Source: Mesorhizobium silamurunense
Lineage (GTDB): Bacteria > Pseudomonadota > Alphaproteobacteria > Rhizobiales > Rhizobiaceae
Direction: 5' to 3'
NCBI RefSeq assembly: GCF_014843825.1
Contig: NZ_JHQR01000275.1
Location: forward strand, 1 to 32,833
Length of the DNA: 32,833 nucleotides
Positions 14,977 to 21,843 of this stretch are shown here, one piece after another (the stretch's first letter is position 1; each line of letters opens with the position of its first letter). The notes under the pieces were generated by a model. The model did not search any database. It saw nothing but the letters and a program-made list of their open reading frames with translations, and had not been told where the DNA came from. The position numbers and the translations under genes were made by a program.

Positions 14977-15001
14977 GGTGCTTGTTTGAGTTCGGCGGCG
15001 G

Positions 15002-15616
15002 TCAGGATGGCGGCGCGTTGAATTCCGAATCCAAGGTTTCCGGCCGCTGGATGACGGCGAATTCGATGGCGACGCCGTCCTCGAAGTGACGCACCACCTG
15101 GCCGCGCATCGTCCCCAGCATGACCTGCACGCCGATCGCCGGCTTGACGTCGATCTCGATCGCCGCGCCCGAAAGCGACAGATCGATGATGCGGCACTGA
15201 TACTGGCGCCCGTCGGTGAGCTGCAGCACGCTCATCGGATTGCGCGGCGCGACGCGCTCGTGGCGTCGGTCTTCCGGCAGGTCCAACTCATGCTTGTTGG
15301 CAAGCCAGGTGAGCTGCGCGGCGAGCTTGTCCTTCTTGCGATCCGAAGCGATGACGGTCATGGCGAAACCGTCCTGCGAGGTCCGCGTCACGACGCCTTC
15401 GATGCGGCCGATATGGTCGATATAGGCAATGACCTTCTCGCCCGGCATGCCGACGCGGTCGGTGCGCAAGGCGACATTGCCGGGCGACATGTCGATCACC
15501 TGGCACGCATGCTCTGTGCGGTCCTCCAGCATGAAGCGTCCGTAGATTTTCACCCGGACACGCTGAAAATTGCGCCGCTCCACACGGGACGGCGCATATT
15601 CCGCCGCTGACCTCAT
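15002..15616 (-). CDS. Double PilZ-domain protein (c-di-GMP effector candidate)
   Basis: The 204-residue protein consists of two PilZ domains, at about residues 13-95 and 116-195, without signal peptide or membrane helix. The second has both parts of the c-di-GMP binding signature: R117xxxR121 (RRHER) and D145LSLSG150. The first keeps RRNFQR (R15xxxR19), but its second motif reads DMSPGN, lacking the final Gly, so it may not bind. PilZ proteins bind cyclic di-GMP and alter motility, polysaccharide or adhesion. It lies between the BTLCP protease and PAS_5 genes, all on the minus strand, but a terminator follows it, so it is probably a separate transcript. Confidence 0.9.
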   Translation of the reverse strand: MRSAAEYAPSRVERRNFQRVRVKIYGRFMLEDRTEHACQVIDMSPGNVALRTDRVGMPGEKVIAYIDHIGRIEGVVTRTSQDGFAMTVIASDRKKDKLAAQLTWLANKHELDLPEDRRHERVAPRNPMSVLQLTDGRQYQCRIIDLSLSGAAIEIDVKPAIGVQVMLGTMRGQVVRHFEDGVAIEFAVIQRPETLDSEFNAPPS

Positions 15617-15792
15617 GACTGCCTACACCCCGTTGGCATTCCACGCGACGATGCGAGGAATTTCACCCGAAAAGCTACAGCAAAGCAGGTTAACAAAGGG
15701 GAAAAAGCCGACCCTAAATGGCTGGGGCTCGGACGCTCGCGCGGGGCAAAAAGCGAGGTTTGACTAGGGGTAAATAGGCCTCGCGATACGCC

Positions 15793-16437
15793 TTACTCGT
15801 TGCGCCCGCCGTCGAAGACGACGAGATGCCGGATCCGGCGCGCACGGCCGAGCGCCGAAATGGTCTCAGGCGCGTCGAGCTCCGTCGGCACGAGCGACGG
15901 AACATTGATCGCGGGTCGGTTTTTCAGGAACATCGGTTCCTTCTCGGGATCGATCACCCGGATCGCGTCAATCAGGGCATCGGCGAGCGGGTCGGCACCC
16001 AGCCAGAACGGTCTATCCGCGGCACTGACAATGCCGAGGCAGCGAGGGCTCTCGACGCCGCCATCGAGCGGCAGCGCGAGCAGCTCGAACTTGTTGGAAC
16101 GGCCGTTTCGACTGAATCCTTCATAGGTCAGAAGCAGCACCGATTTCTGGTCGAAGACGCCGTGGATGAGCCGCGACATAAGCCGCTGGTCCTTCTCGCG
16201 CCAGAGCGAGGGGAAGGAGAACCCCTTGAGCTCTCGGCCGTAATAGGCGCAGAGCCTGGTGCCGGCCAGCCGAAAGACGGCCTCGCCGCGTGTATCGCGC
16301 TCCAGGATGAACGTGTCCGCCAAAAGTGACTTGATATCGGCCGGCTCGACTTCCGAACGTTTCGGGGCAGGTCGGCCATCACGCAGCTGGTTCCAATATT
16401 GGAACAGCGTGATTGATCCGTTCTGATTCATGTCCAT
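15793..16437 (-). CDS. PAS_5 domain protein (DUF1 family PF07310)
   Basis: The 214-residue protein starts MDMNQNGSITLFQYWNQLRDGRPAPKRSEVEPADIKSLL, the typical opening of the alphaproteobacterial PAS_5 family. A PAS fold follows to about residue 150 (FILERDTRGEAVFRLAGTRLCAYYGRELKGFSF, LWREKDQRLMSRLIHGVFDQ). The C-terminal tail is not obviously folded. There is no output domain, so it works by protein contact; Caulobacter MopJ of this family affects cell-cycle signalling. GGAG lies five bases before the ATG. The preceding 424 bp, shared with the rhomboid gene, is rich in GANTC sites. Its ligand and partner are unknown. Confidence 0.85.
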   Translation of the reverse strand: MDMNQNGSITLFQYWNQLRDGRPAPKRSEVEPADIKSLLADTFILERDTRGEAVFRLAGTRLCAYYGRELKGFSFPSLWREKDQRLMSRLIHGVFDQKSVLLLTYEGFSRNGRSNKFELLALPLDGGVESPRCLGIVSAADRPFWLGADPLADALIDAIRVIDPEKEPMFLKNRPAINVPSLVPTELDAPETISALGRARRIRHLVVFDGGRNE

Positions 16438-16861
16438 TCCGCTCCGGCAATCTGTCTTTCTTGATGTCCCATCGGCGAACAGACAGGGCGCCCTCCGATG
16501 ACCTTCATGCGGTGCGGAGCAGGATGCGTGCCAGTATCGTTAACGTTTGTGCACGGGTCGGGGTCGTTAAGGTTAACAAGTGGTTTACATTGCGCGCCGT
16601 CAGGGGCTGTGGCACATCGAAAACCACTCCAAAACGGTCGTTTCGCGACAATCGGCAGCACTTCAGTCAAGGGTTTACGGGGAGCAGGGGACTCGACCGG
16701 CCGTTCAAGGGAAACCTTGGACGGCTTTCTTTTTGATTCGCGCCTTGCCGATTCGAGCCCCATCCGATTCAGCTTGGGGCGATTAGCGGTTTGTGATTCG
16801 ATCGGGCGTGAACTACATGCTCGGGCCGAAAATCGAGTCTCCAGCCAATTGCAAGGGGCGC
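16438..16861. other. 424-bp divergent intergenic region with GANTC cluster
   Basis: No gene is supported here. The region holds the divergent starts of the PAS_5 and rhomboid genes. Two GTTAAC palindromes occur at 16539-16544 and 16572-16577, with TTAA also at 16567-16570. Six GANTC sites (CcrM methylation target) lie within 16690-16839: 16690, 16735, 16750, 16766, 16795 and 16835. A rhomboid start as early as 16793 is possible but not favoured. Confidence 0.6.
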
Positions 16862-17599
16862 ATGAGCGAACCGGTAAGCCCGACTGAACCCGAACCGCAG
16901 CCGGACGAAGAGGCGCCGGAGCCGCGCCACGAGCCGGTATTCAACCTGCCGCCGGTGGTGCTGGCGGTGATCGGGATTTGCGCGGTCGTCTTCCTGCTGC
17001 AGCAATATGTGCTGAACGACGACCAGCAAATGACGCTGCTCTATGACGGCGCCTTCATTCCGGTGCTCTACACCGGGCAGTACGGCTTCGACTGGTTCCT
17101 GTTCACGCGCCCCTTCACCTATGCTTTCATGCATGGGGGTTTTGCCCATATTGCCATCAACATGGTCTGGCTTGCCGCTTTCGGCTCACCGCTTGCCAAT
17201 CGTTTCGGCGCGACCCGATTTGCGGTGTTCTACGCCGTGACCGGGCTGGCTTCGGTCGCGCTGTTCTGGGCAATGCACCCTTATGGCGAGATGCCGCTGG
17301 TCGGCGCTTCGGGCGCGATCTCGGGCATGATGGGAGCGGCGGCGCGCTATGGTTTCCGCATTGACCGCGCGTCCGGCAGGGCGGCCTTCGCCGGCGAGGC
17401 GTTGCCGATCGCAGTCGTGCTGCGTTCGCGCGGCGTCATGACCTTCCTCGGTGTTTGGATGGTGATCAACCTCGCCACCGGCCTGCTCAGCTTTGCGCCA
17501 GGTATCGACGGACAGATCGCCTGGGAAGCCCATATCGGCGGCTTTGTCGCCGGCTTCTTCGGCCTGCGTTTTTTCGACCGCCCGCAGCCGCATGAGTAG
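16862..17599 (+). CDS. Rhomboid family intramembrane serine protease
   Basis: From the ATG at 16862 (MSEPVSPTEPEPQPDEEAPE) the protein is 245 residues. An acidic, Pro-rich cytoplasmic N-terminus of about 28 residues precedes six membrane helices. The catalytic dyad is S150 in LVGASGAISGMMGA and H224 in WEAHIGGFVAGFFGL. The HGGFAHIAINM motif at 91-101 holds the oxyanion-stabilising His/Asn region. It cleaves membrane proteins within the bilayer; no substrate is evident nearby. A longer frame from 16793 adds 23 residues of no clear character, and AAGGGG precedes the chosen start. It is followed by a repeat element and then the CBS gene. Confidence 0.93.
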   Translation: MSEPVSPTEPEPQPDEEAPEPRHEPVFNLPPVVLAVIGICAVVFLLQQYVLNDDQQMTLLYDGAFIPVLYTGQYGFDWFLFTRPFTYAFMHGGFAHIAINMVWLAAFGSPLANRFGATRFAVFYAVTGLASVALFWAMHPYGEMPLVGASGAISGMMGAAARYGFRIDRASGRAAFAGEALPIAVVLRSRGVMTFLGVWMVINLATGLLSFAPGIDGQIAWEAHIGGFVAGFFGLRFFDRPQPHE

Positions 17600-17603
17600 C
17601 GCT

Positions 17604-17718
17604 GCGGCGCACTTGAAATGCAACCAATCACGGCGCACGATGTTGCCATGCATGTCGCCCAAATTTGCGTAGCGTTTTTGGGCGACATGCATCAAACATA
17701 GAACTTAAAGTGCGCCGC
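17604..17718 (+). repeat. Dispersed nested-palindrome repeat, copy 2 (most complete)
   Basis: The outer inverted repeats GCGGCGCACTT (17604-17614) and AAGTGCGCCGC (17708-17718) enclose a perfect 16-bp inner palindrome pair, ATGCATGTCGCCCAAA (17648-17663) and TTTGGGCGACATGCAT (17677-17692). The 115-bp unit resembles a miniature, non-autonomous element. The core and its right flank (CATGCATCAAA, then CTTAAAG-GCGC) match copies at 14037 (inverted) and 25091. It sits between the rhomboid and CBS genes. Confidence 0.8.
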
Positions 17719-17811
17719 GACGCGCTTTAAGCCACCCAGCGTCTTCCCAAGGGCGCTGGGGCTGGAAGCCGGTCAGGGCAGGAGCCGGCGAGCAAGGCTG
17801 AGGAGGACGCC

Positions 17812-18243
17812 ATGACGGTTAAGGCAATTCTTGAAAGCAAGGGCCATGACGTGTTCACGCTCGGGCCAAATGAAAAGCTGAGCGAGGCCATTCGCATCCT
17901 GACTGAACACAGGATCGGCGCGCTGGTCATCACCAATGGTGACCACAAGATCGTGGGCATTCTTTCCGAGCGCGACATCGTGCGGGTTCTGGCCCGGGAG
18001 GGCGCGGCCGCGCTCGACATACCGGTGCGTTCGGCCATGACGCCCAAGGTCAAAATCTGCAACGAGAACCATACGGTAAACGAGGTCATGGAGATCATGA
18101 CCAAAGGCCGCTTCCGCCATCTTCCGGTGGAAAAGGATGGACTGCTCGACGGCATCGTGTCGATCGGCGACGTGGTCAAGCGCCGCATCGAGGATGTCGA
18201 GCGCGAGGCCGAGGAGATCCGGGCCTACATCGCCACCGCCTGA
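17812..18243 (+). CDS. CBS-domain pair protein
   Basis: The 143-residue protein is a stand-alone CBS pair (Bateman module). CBS1 spans about residues 1-60 (VFTLGPNEKLSEAIRILTEHRIGALVITNGDHKIVGILSERDIVRVL). CBS2 spans about residues 72-130 (AMTPKVKICNENHTVNEVMEIMTKGRFRHLPVEKDGLLDGIVSIGDVVKRRI). A helical tail follows. Such modules bind adenine nucleotides (AMP, ATP, NAD) and act as cytosolic energy sensors; no partner enzyme is fused or adjacent. GAGGAGGACG immediately upstream is a strong ribosome site. It is convergent with the YjhX gene across a shared hairpin. Confidence 0.93.
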   Translation: MTVKAILESKGHDVFTLGPNEKLSEAIRILTEHRIGALVITNGDHKIVGILSERDIVRVLAREGAAALDIPVRSAMTPKVKICNENHTVNEVMEIMTKGRFRHLPVEKDGLLDGIVSIGDVVKRRIEDVEREAEEIRAYIATA

Positions 18244-18252
18244 GGGCGAGAG

Positions 18253-18281
18253 AAAACCGCCGGCCGTTGGCCGGCCGGCGG
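18253..18281 (-). terminator. Rho-independent terminator of the YjhX gene
   Basis: CCGCCGGCCG (18257-18266) pairs with CGGCCGGCGG (18272-18281) around a 5-base loop. On the minus strand it is followed by TTTTC, 14 bases beyond the yjhX stop. On the plus strand no T run follows, so it is only a possible stem for the CBS gene. Confidence 0.75.
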
Positions 18282-18294
18282 GCCTCAACGAATT

Positions 18295-18567
18295 CTACCG
18301 GTTATCGAGCTCGGCGCGGACGAGCTCGAGCCCGTGCCGCGTGATGCGATAAGGGCCACCACTCGCCGAAGAAACCGCTTTCTTGCGTTTCAGCTTTCGA
18401 AAGAGGTCCAGGTCGAGGCCCGGATAATGCCAGCCGTCCCGTGTCAGGCACCGGACCAAGGCAATCTTCCTGGCGTCGCTCTTTTCGATTTCGATGCGCC
18501 CGCCTTGTGCGAGCAGGTGCAGGATGCGCTGTTCCCCATAGCGCCGAGCGTCCTCTTGGACGCGCAA
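18295..18567 (-). CDS. yjhX: YjhX family protein (UPF0386, TopAI toxin-like)
   Basis: The 90-residue product aligns along its length with E. coli YjhX as I recall it: GEQRILHLLAQGGRI, LDLFRKLKRKKAV, GGPYRITRHGLELVRAELDNR. In E. coli, YjhX (TopAI) inhibits topoisomerase I and is countered by the GNAT-like protein YjhQ. No yjhQ homologue is adjacent; the only nearby GNAT gene is beyond gatB on the other strand. The only in-frame start is a TTG at 18567 without a good ribosome site, and no ATG lies in frame before an upstream stop. Expression may be weak, or the original start may be lost. Family assignment is strong; toxin activity here is unproven. Confidence 0.8.
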   Translation of the reverse strand: MRVQEDARRYGEQRILHLLAQGGRIEIEKSDARKIALVRCLTRDGWHYPGLDLDLFRKLKRKKAVSSASGGPYRITRHGLELVRAELDNR

Positions 18568-18591
18568 AAGGACGCTGTGGCACTTCAGTTT

Positions 18592-18636
18592 AGCGCATGA
18601 CCCGAAAATCGATTCCGATTTTCGGGGTCATGCGCT
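18592..18636. repeat. 45-bp palindromic repeat upstream of yjhX
   Basis: AGCGCATGACCC-GAAAATCG (18592-18611) and CGATTTTC-GGGGTCATGCGCT (18616-18636) form a nearly perfect hairpin of about 20 bp with a 4-base loop and one bulged base. GCGCATGA...CGAAAA palindromes of this kind are dispersed in rhizobial genomes. It differs in sequence from the family at 14037, 17604 and 25091. Confidence 0.7.
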
Positions 18637-18668
18637 GCGCGAAATGTCCATTGGAGAAATTCCCCGGG

Positions 18669-18800
18669 AAAACAACAAAAGCCGCCGCGAGAAATCGCGG
18701 CACGGGCTTCAGGTTTTGTCGCCCTGCCTTGCTAGGAGGTCAGGGCCTTACCGGGACTGAGCGTAAGTGGACATCCACTCTCCATTGGGGATGGATGTCC
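18669..18800 (-). ncRNA. Candidate small RNA with anti-Shine-Dalgarno loop
   Basis: Read on the minus strand, three hairpins follow each other. SL1 is TGGATGTCC/GGACATCCA (18769-18777 with 18792-18800). SL2 is GCCCTG/CAGGGC (18721-18726 with 18741-18746), with a loop containing ACCTCCTAG. SL3 is GCCGCGA/TCGCGGC (18684-18701), then GGC and TTTTGTTGTTTT, a convincing intrinsic terminator. No minus-strand gene ends here, so the terminator must serve a transcript from 18702-18940. A small reading frame (18748-18891, 47 codons) also overlaps. No convincing promoter was found. The CCUCC loop recalls rhizobial sRNAs with anti-SD motifs, which is inference. Confidence 0.35.
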
Positions 18801-18939
18801 TATAGGCGAAGGCGGCGGAAAAGGCCAGCGCATGGGCTTTATGCTTGTCTCGCCGGGCGGTTTGCACTAGCGAGTGTTGCGATTTTCGCATCATGATATG
18901 CAAATCGCACCATTCCACGAATGCCATCCGCAGGCCCCA

Positions 18940-20442
18940 ATGAGCATCATCGATACCCGCACGCCCGATCCCAAACGCCTGATTTCCGGCGCCACCGGCG
19001 ACTGGGAAATCATCATCGGGCTCGAAGTGCATGCGCAAGTGACGTCCGAGGCAAAGCTCTTCTCCGGTGCGTCGACGTCCTTCGGCGCGGCGCCCAACGC
19101 CAATGTCAGCCTGGTCGACGCGGCGATGCCCGGCATGCTGCCGGTGATCAACGAGGAATGCGTCAAGCAGGCGATCCGCACCGGGCTGGGCTTGAAGGCC
19201 GAGATCAACCACAAATCGGTCTTCGACCGGAAGAACTATTTCTATCCGGACCTGCCGCAGGGCTACCAGATCTCGCAGTACAAGCAGCCGATCGTCGGCG
19301 AGGGCAAGGTGATCGTCTCCGTCGGGCCGGACCGGCAAGGCGAGTTCGAGGATATCGAGGTCGGCATCGAGCGACTCCATCTTGAGCAGGATGCCGGCAA
19401 GTCGATGCACGACCAGCATCCGACCATGTCCTATGTCGACCTCAACCGCTCGGGCGTGGCACTGATGGAGATCGTCTCCAAGCCCGACATGCGTTCGGCC
19501 GACGAGGCCAAGGCCTATGTCAGCAAGCTGCGCACCATCATGCGCTATCTCGGCACCTGCGACGGCAACATGGACGAAGGCTCGCTGCGCGCCGACGTCA
19601 ACGTCTCGGTGCGCCGCCCCGGAGGGGCCTTCGGCACGCGCTGCGAGATCAAGAATGTGAACTCGATCCGCTTCATCGGCCAGGCCATCGAATCCGAGGC
19701 GCGCCGGCAGATCGCCATCCTGGAAGACGGCGGCGCGATCGAGCAGGAGACCCGCCTGTTCGATCCCAACAAGGGCGAGACGCGCTCGATGCGCTCCAAG
19801 GAAGAGGCGCATGACTACCGCTACTTCCCGGATCCCGACCTTCTGCCGCTGGAATTCGACCAGGCCTATGTCGATGATCTGGCGCAGCATCTGCCGGAAC
19901 TGCCCGACGACAAGAAGGCGCGTCTGATCGGCTCGCTGGGGCTGTCGACCTACGACGCCTCGGTGCTGGTGTCGGAAAAGCCGATCGCCGACTATTTCGA
20001 GAAGGTGGCAGCGGGGCGCGACGGCAAGCTTGCCGCCAACTGGGTCATCAACGACCTGTTGGGTGCTCTCAACAGAGCCGGAAAAGATATTGAAAATGCT
20101 ACGGTGTCGCCCGATCAGCTGGGCGCCGTCATCGACCTGATCAAGGAAGGCACCATCTCCGGCAAGATCGGCAAGGACCTGTTCGAGATCGTCTGGAACG
20201 AGGGCGGCGATCCGCGCCAGCTTGTCGAAAGCCGCGGCATGAAGCAGGTAACCGACACCGGCGCCATCGAGAAGGCGGTCGACGAGGTCATCGCCGCCAA
20301 TCCGGACAAGGCCGAGCAGGCGCGCGCCAAGCCGACCATGGCCGGCTGGTTCGTCGGCCAGGTGATGAAGGCGACCGGCGGCAAGGCGAACCCGCAGGCG
20401 GTCAACGAGCTGGTCAAGGCCAAGCTCGGCATCGAGGGTTAG
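18940..20442 (+). CDS. gatB: Aspartyl/glutamyl-tRNA(Asn/Gln) amidotransferase subunit B
   Basis: The 500-residue product from MSIIDTRTPDPKRLISGATGDWEIIIGLEVH is a full-length GatB. It has the kinase-like core (EVHAQVTSEAKLFSGAST, NYFYPDLPQGYQISQ, GKSMHDQHPTMSYVDLNRSGVALMEIV, EGSLRADVNVSV) and the C-terminal YqeY-like tail domain (about 350-500) that contacts tRNA. With GatA and GatC it converts Glu-tRNA(Gln) to Gln-tRNA(Gln) by activating the misacylated residue and adding ammonia. gatA and gatC are not in this window. Earlier in-frame ATGs at 18874 and 18898 were rejected, as GatB proteins begin at this motif. The GNAT gene follows after 2 bp. Confidence 0.97.
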   Translation: MSIIDTRTPDPKRLISGATGDWEIIIGLEVHAQVTSEAKLFSGASTSFGAAPNANVSLVDAAMPGMLPVINEECVKQAIRTGLGLKAEINHKSVFDRKNYFYPDLPQGYQISQYKQPIVGEGKVIVSVGPDRQGEFEDIEVGIERLHLEQDAGKSMHDQHPTMSYVDLNRSGVALMEIVSKPDMRSADEAKAYVSKLRTIMRYLGTCDGNMDEGSLRADVNVSVRRPGGAFGTRCEIKNVNSIRFIGQAIESEARRQIAILEDGGAIEQETRLFDPNKGETRSMRSKEEAHDYRYFPDPDLLPLEFDQAYVDDLAQHLPELPDDKKARLIGSLGLSTYDASVLVSEKPIADYFEKVAAGRDGKLAANWVINDLLGALNRAGKDIENATVSPDQLGAVIDLIKEGTISGKIGKDLFEIVWNEGGDPRQLVESRGMKQVTDTGAIEKAVDEVIAANPDKAEQARAKPTMAGWFVGQVMKATGGKANPQAVNELVKAKLGIEG

Positions 20443-20444
20443 CG

Positions 20445-20933
20445 ATGTTCGTGCGGACGGCGAGCGAACACGATCTCGCCGCCATCCGTGCGTTGCTGGT
20501 CGACACCTGGCATGCCACTTATGACGCCGTCTATGGCGCCAAGCGGGTCGCTGAAATCACAGACGACTGGCACTCGATCGCCTCGCTCAGGGCGCGGCTG
20601 ACGCGCCCCAATTCGGAATTCCTGGTCGCCGACGATGGCAAGCGCATCGGCGGCATGGCTTTCGCTTCCGCGACCACGGACCCGAAGATCGTCCTCTTGA
20701 ATCAGCTCTACGTGCATCCGGATTGTCAGCGGCAAGGGATCGGCCGATCGCTGCTCGACGAGGTCGAGGCCAGCTTCCCGGAAGCGCGGACGCTGCGTCT
20801 GGAGGTGGAAGAGGCGAATACTCTTGCAATCGCCTTCTACGAAGCGAACAGGTTCCTGCCGGCAGGCAGGACAGCGGATTGTGGCGGCGGGTCGGGAATA
20901 CCAGCGCTGATCATGGAGAAGCGGCTGGCGTAG
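20445..20933 (+). CDS. GNAT family N-acetyltransferase
   Basis: This 162-residue single GNAT domain protein starts FVRTASEHDLAAIRALLVDTW. It has the acetyl-CoA loop QRQGIGRSLLDEVE (motif A, after NQLYVHPDC) and the beta6-helix region ANTLAIAFYEANRFLP. It transfers an acetyl group from acetyl-CoA to an amine; the acceptor is unknown. Its ATG lies 2 bp after the gatB stop, so it is co-transcribed and probably coupled. That placement alone does not link it to tRNA amidation. It converges on panC with 58 bp between. Confidence 0.9.
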   Translation: MFVRTASEHDLAAIRALLVDTWHATYDAVYGAKRVAEITDDWHSIASLRARLTRPNSEFLVADDGKRIGGMAFASATTDPKIVLLNQLYVHPDCQRQGIGRSLLDEVEASFPEARTLRLEVEEANTLAIAFYEANRFLPAGRTADCGGGSGIPALIMEKRLA

Positions 20934-20991
20934 ATCGCCCGGCGGTAGCGTCCTGCTGCGTCGCGCCTCTGGATTTGATTGTATCCTTCAG

Positions 20992-21843
20992 TCAGGCGGA
21001 GAGAATTTCCACATTGTCGATCAGCCTAGTGGTGCCAAGCCAGGCCGCTGCGAGCAGGCGTCCGTCGCGATCCCGCCGCCAGGGCCCGAGCGTCACGGCC
21101 TCGCGAGCGGCGACGTAGTCGACCTTTCGAAAGCCCGCCCGGACAAGCGCTTGCGCGGCCTCGCCCACGGCGCTTGCCTCATCCGCGCCGGAGGTCAGTT
21201 CCGCCGCGGTTTGACGCAAAACCACGTTGAGCTTGCGCGCGATGGCGAGTTCAGTCTCGCTGAGATAGGCGTTGCGGGAGGACATGGCGAGGCCATGCGA
21301 GTCGCGCACCGTCGGCGCGCCGATGATCTCGACGGGCAGGTCGAGGTCTCGGCAAAGCTGCCTGACAACGCAAAGCTGCTGATAATCCTTCTCGCCGAAC
21401 ACCGCGCAGTCGGGCGCGGCCTGCAGGAAAAGCTTGGCCACCACCGTGGCGACGCCGTCGAAGAAGGTCGGCCGGAAATCCGTTTCCAGGCCGGAGGAAG
21501 GGCCGCCGACCGATATCCTGGTGGCAAAGCCGGGCCGGTACATTTCCGCGACACCCGGCGTGAAGGCGAGATGCGCGCCCGCCTCCCGCAACCGGTCGAG
21601 ATCGCGAGCCAACTGCCGCGGATATTTGTCCAAGTCCTCGGTCGGCGCGAACTGCGTCGGATTGACGAAGATCGAGACGACGCAGCGCTCTGCGCGCTCG
21701 AGCGCGATTCTCACTAGCGAGATGTGCCCGTCATGCAGGGCGCCCATGGTCGGCACCATGGCGACCTTGAAGCCTTCCCGGCGCCAGTCCCGGATTTGCG
21801 CGCGCAGCGCCGCGACGCTGTCGACGACGATTGGCCCGCTCAT
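20992..21843 (-). CDS. panC: Pantoate--beta-alanine ligase
   Basis: The 283-residue protein (MSGPIVVDSVAALRAQIRDW) is a complete PanC of the nucleotidyltransferase fold. It has PTMGALHDGH (31-40, HxGH motif), SIFVNPTQFAPTEDLDKYPR, the pantoate site, FGEKDYQQL and the KMSKS-like loop MSSRNAYLS. It joins pantoate and beta-alanine with ATP to make pantothenate, the CoA precursor. Its ATG overlaps the panB stop (ATGA), giving a coupled panB-panC operon. A longer open frame extends upstream inside panB but is not protein-like. Confidence 0.97.
   Translation of the reverse strand: MSGPIVVDSVAALRAQIRDWRREGFKVAMVPTMGALHDGHISLVRIALERAERCVVSIFVNPTQFAPTEDLDKYPRQLARDLDRLREAGAHLAFTPGVAEMYRPGFATRISVGGPSSGLETDFRPTFFDGVATVVAKLFLQAAPDCAVFGEKDYQQLCVVRQLCRDLDLPVEIIGAPTVRDSHGLAMSSRNAYLSETELAIARKLNVVLRQTAAELTSGADEASAVGEAAQALVRAGFRKVDYVAAREAVTLGPWRRDRDGRLLAAAWLGTTRLIDNVEILSA

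Noticed and set aside
14132..15616. A complete Lap adhesin-release system
   Set aside because: No LapD, LapA-like adhesin or type I secretion gene is in the window; only the protease family matches.
18748..19890. A long minus-strand frame over the 5' part of gatB
   Set aside because: Most of it is antisense to gatB and has shadow composition. Only its last 47 codons, outside gatB, are kept as part of a tentative small-RNA or small-protein finding.
18295..20933. YjhX and the GNAT gene as a toxin-antitoxin pair
   Set aside because: They are on opposite strands, 1.9 kb apart and separated by gatB; there is no operon. It is left only as a testable idea.
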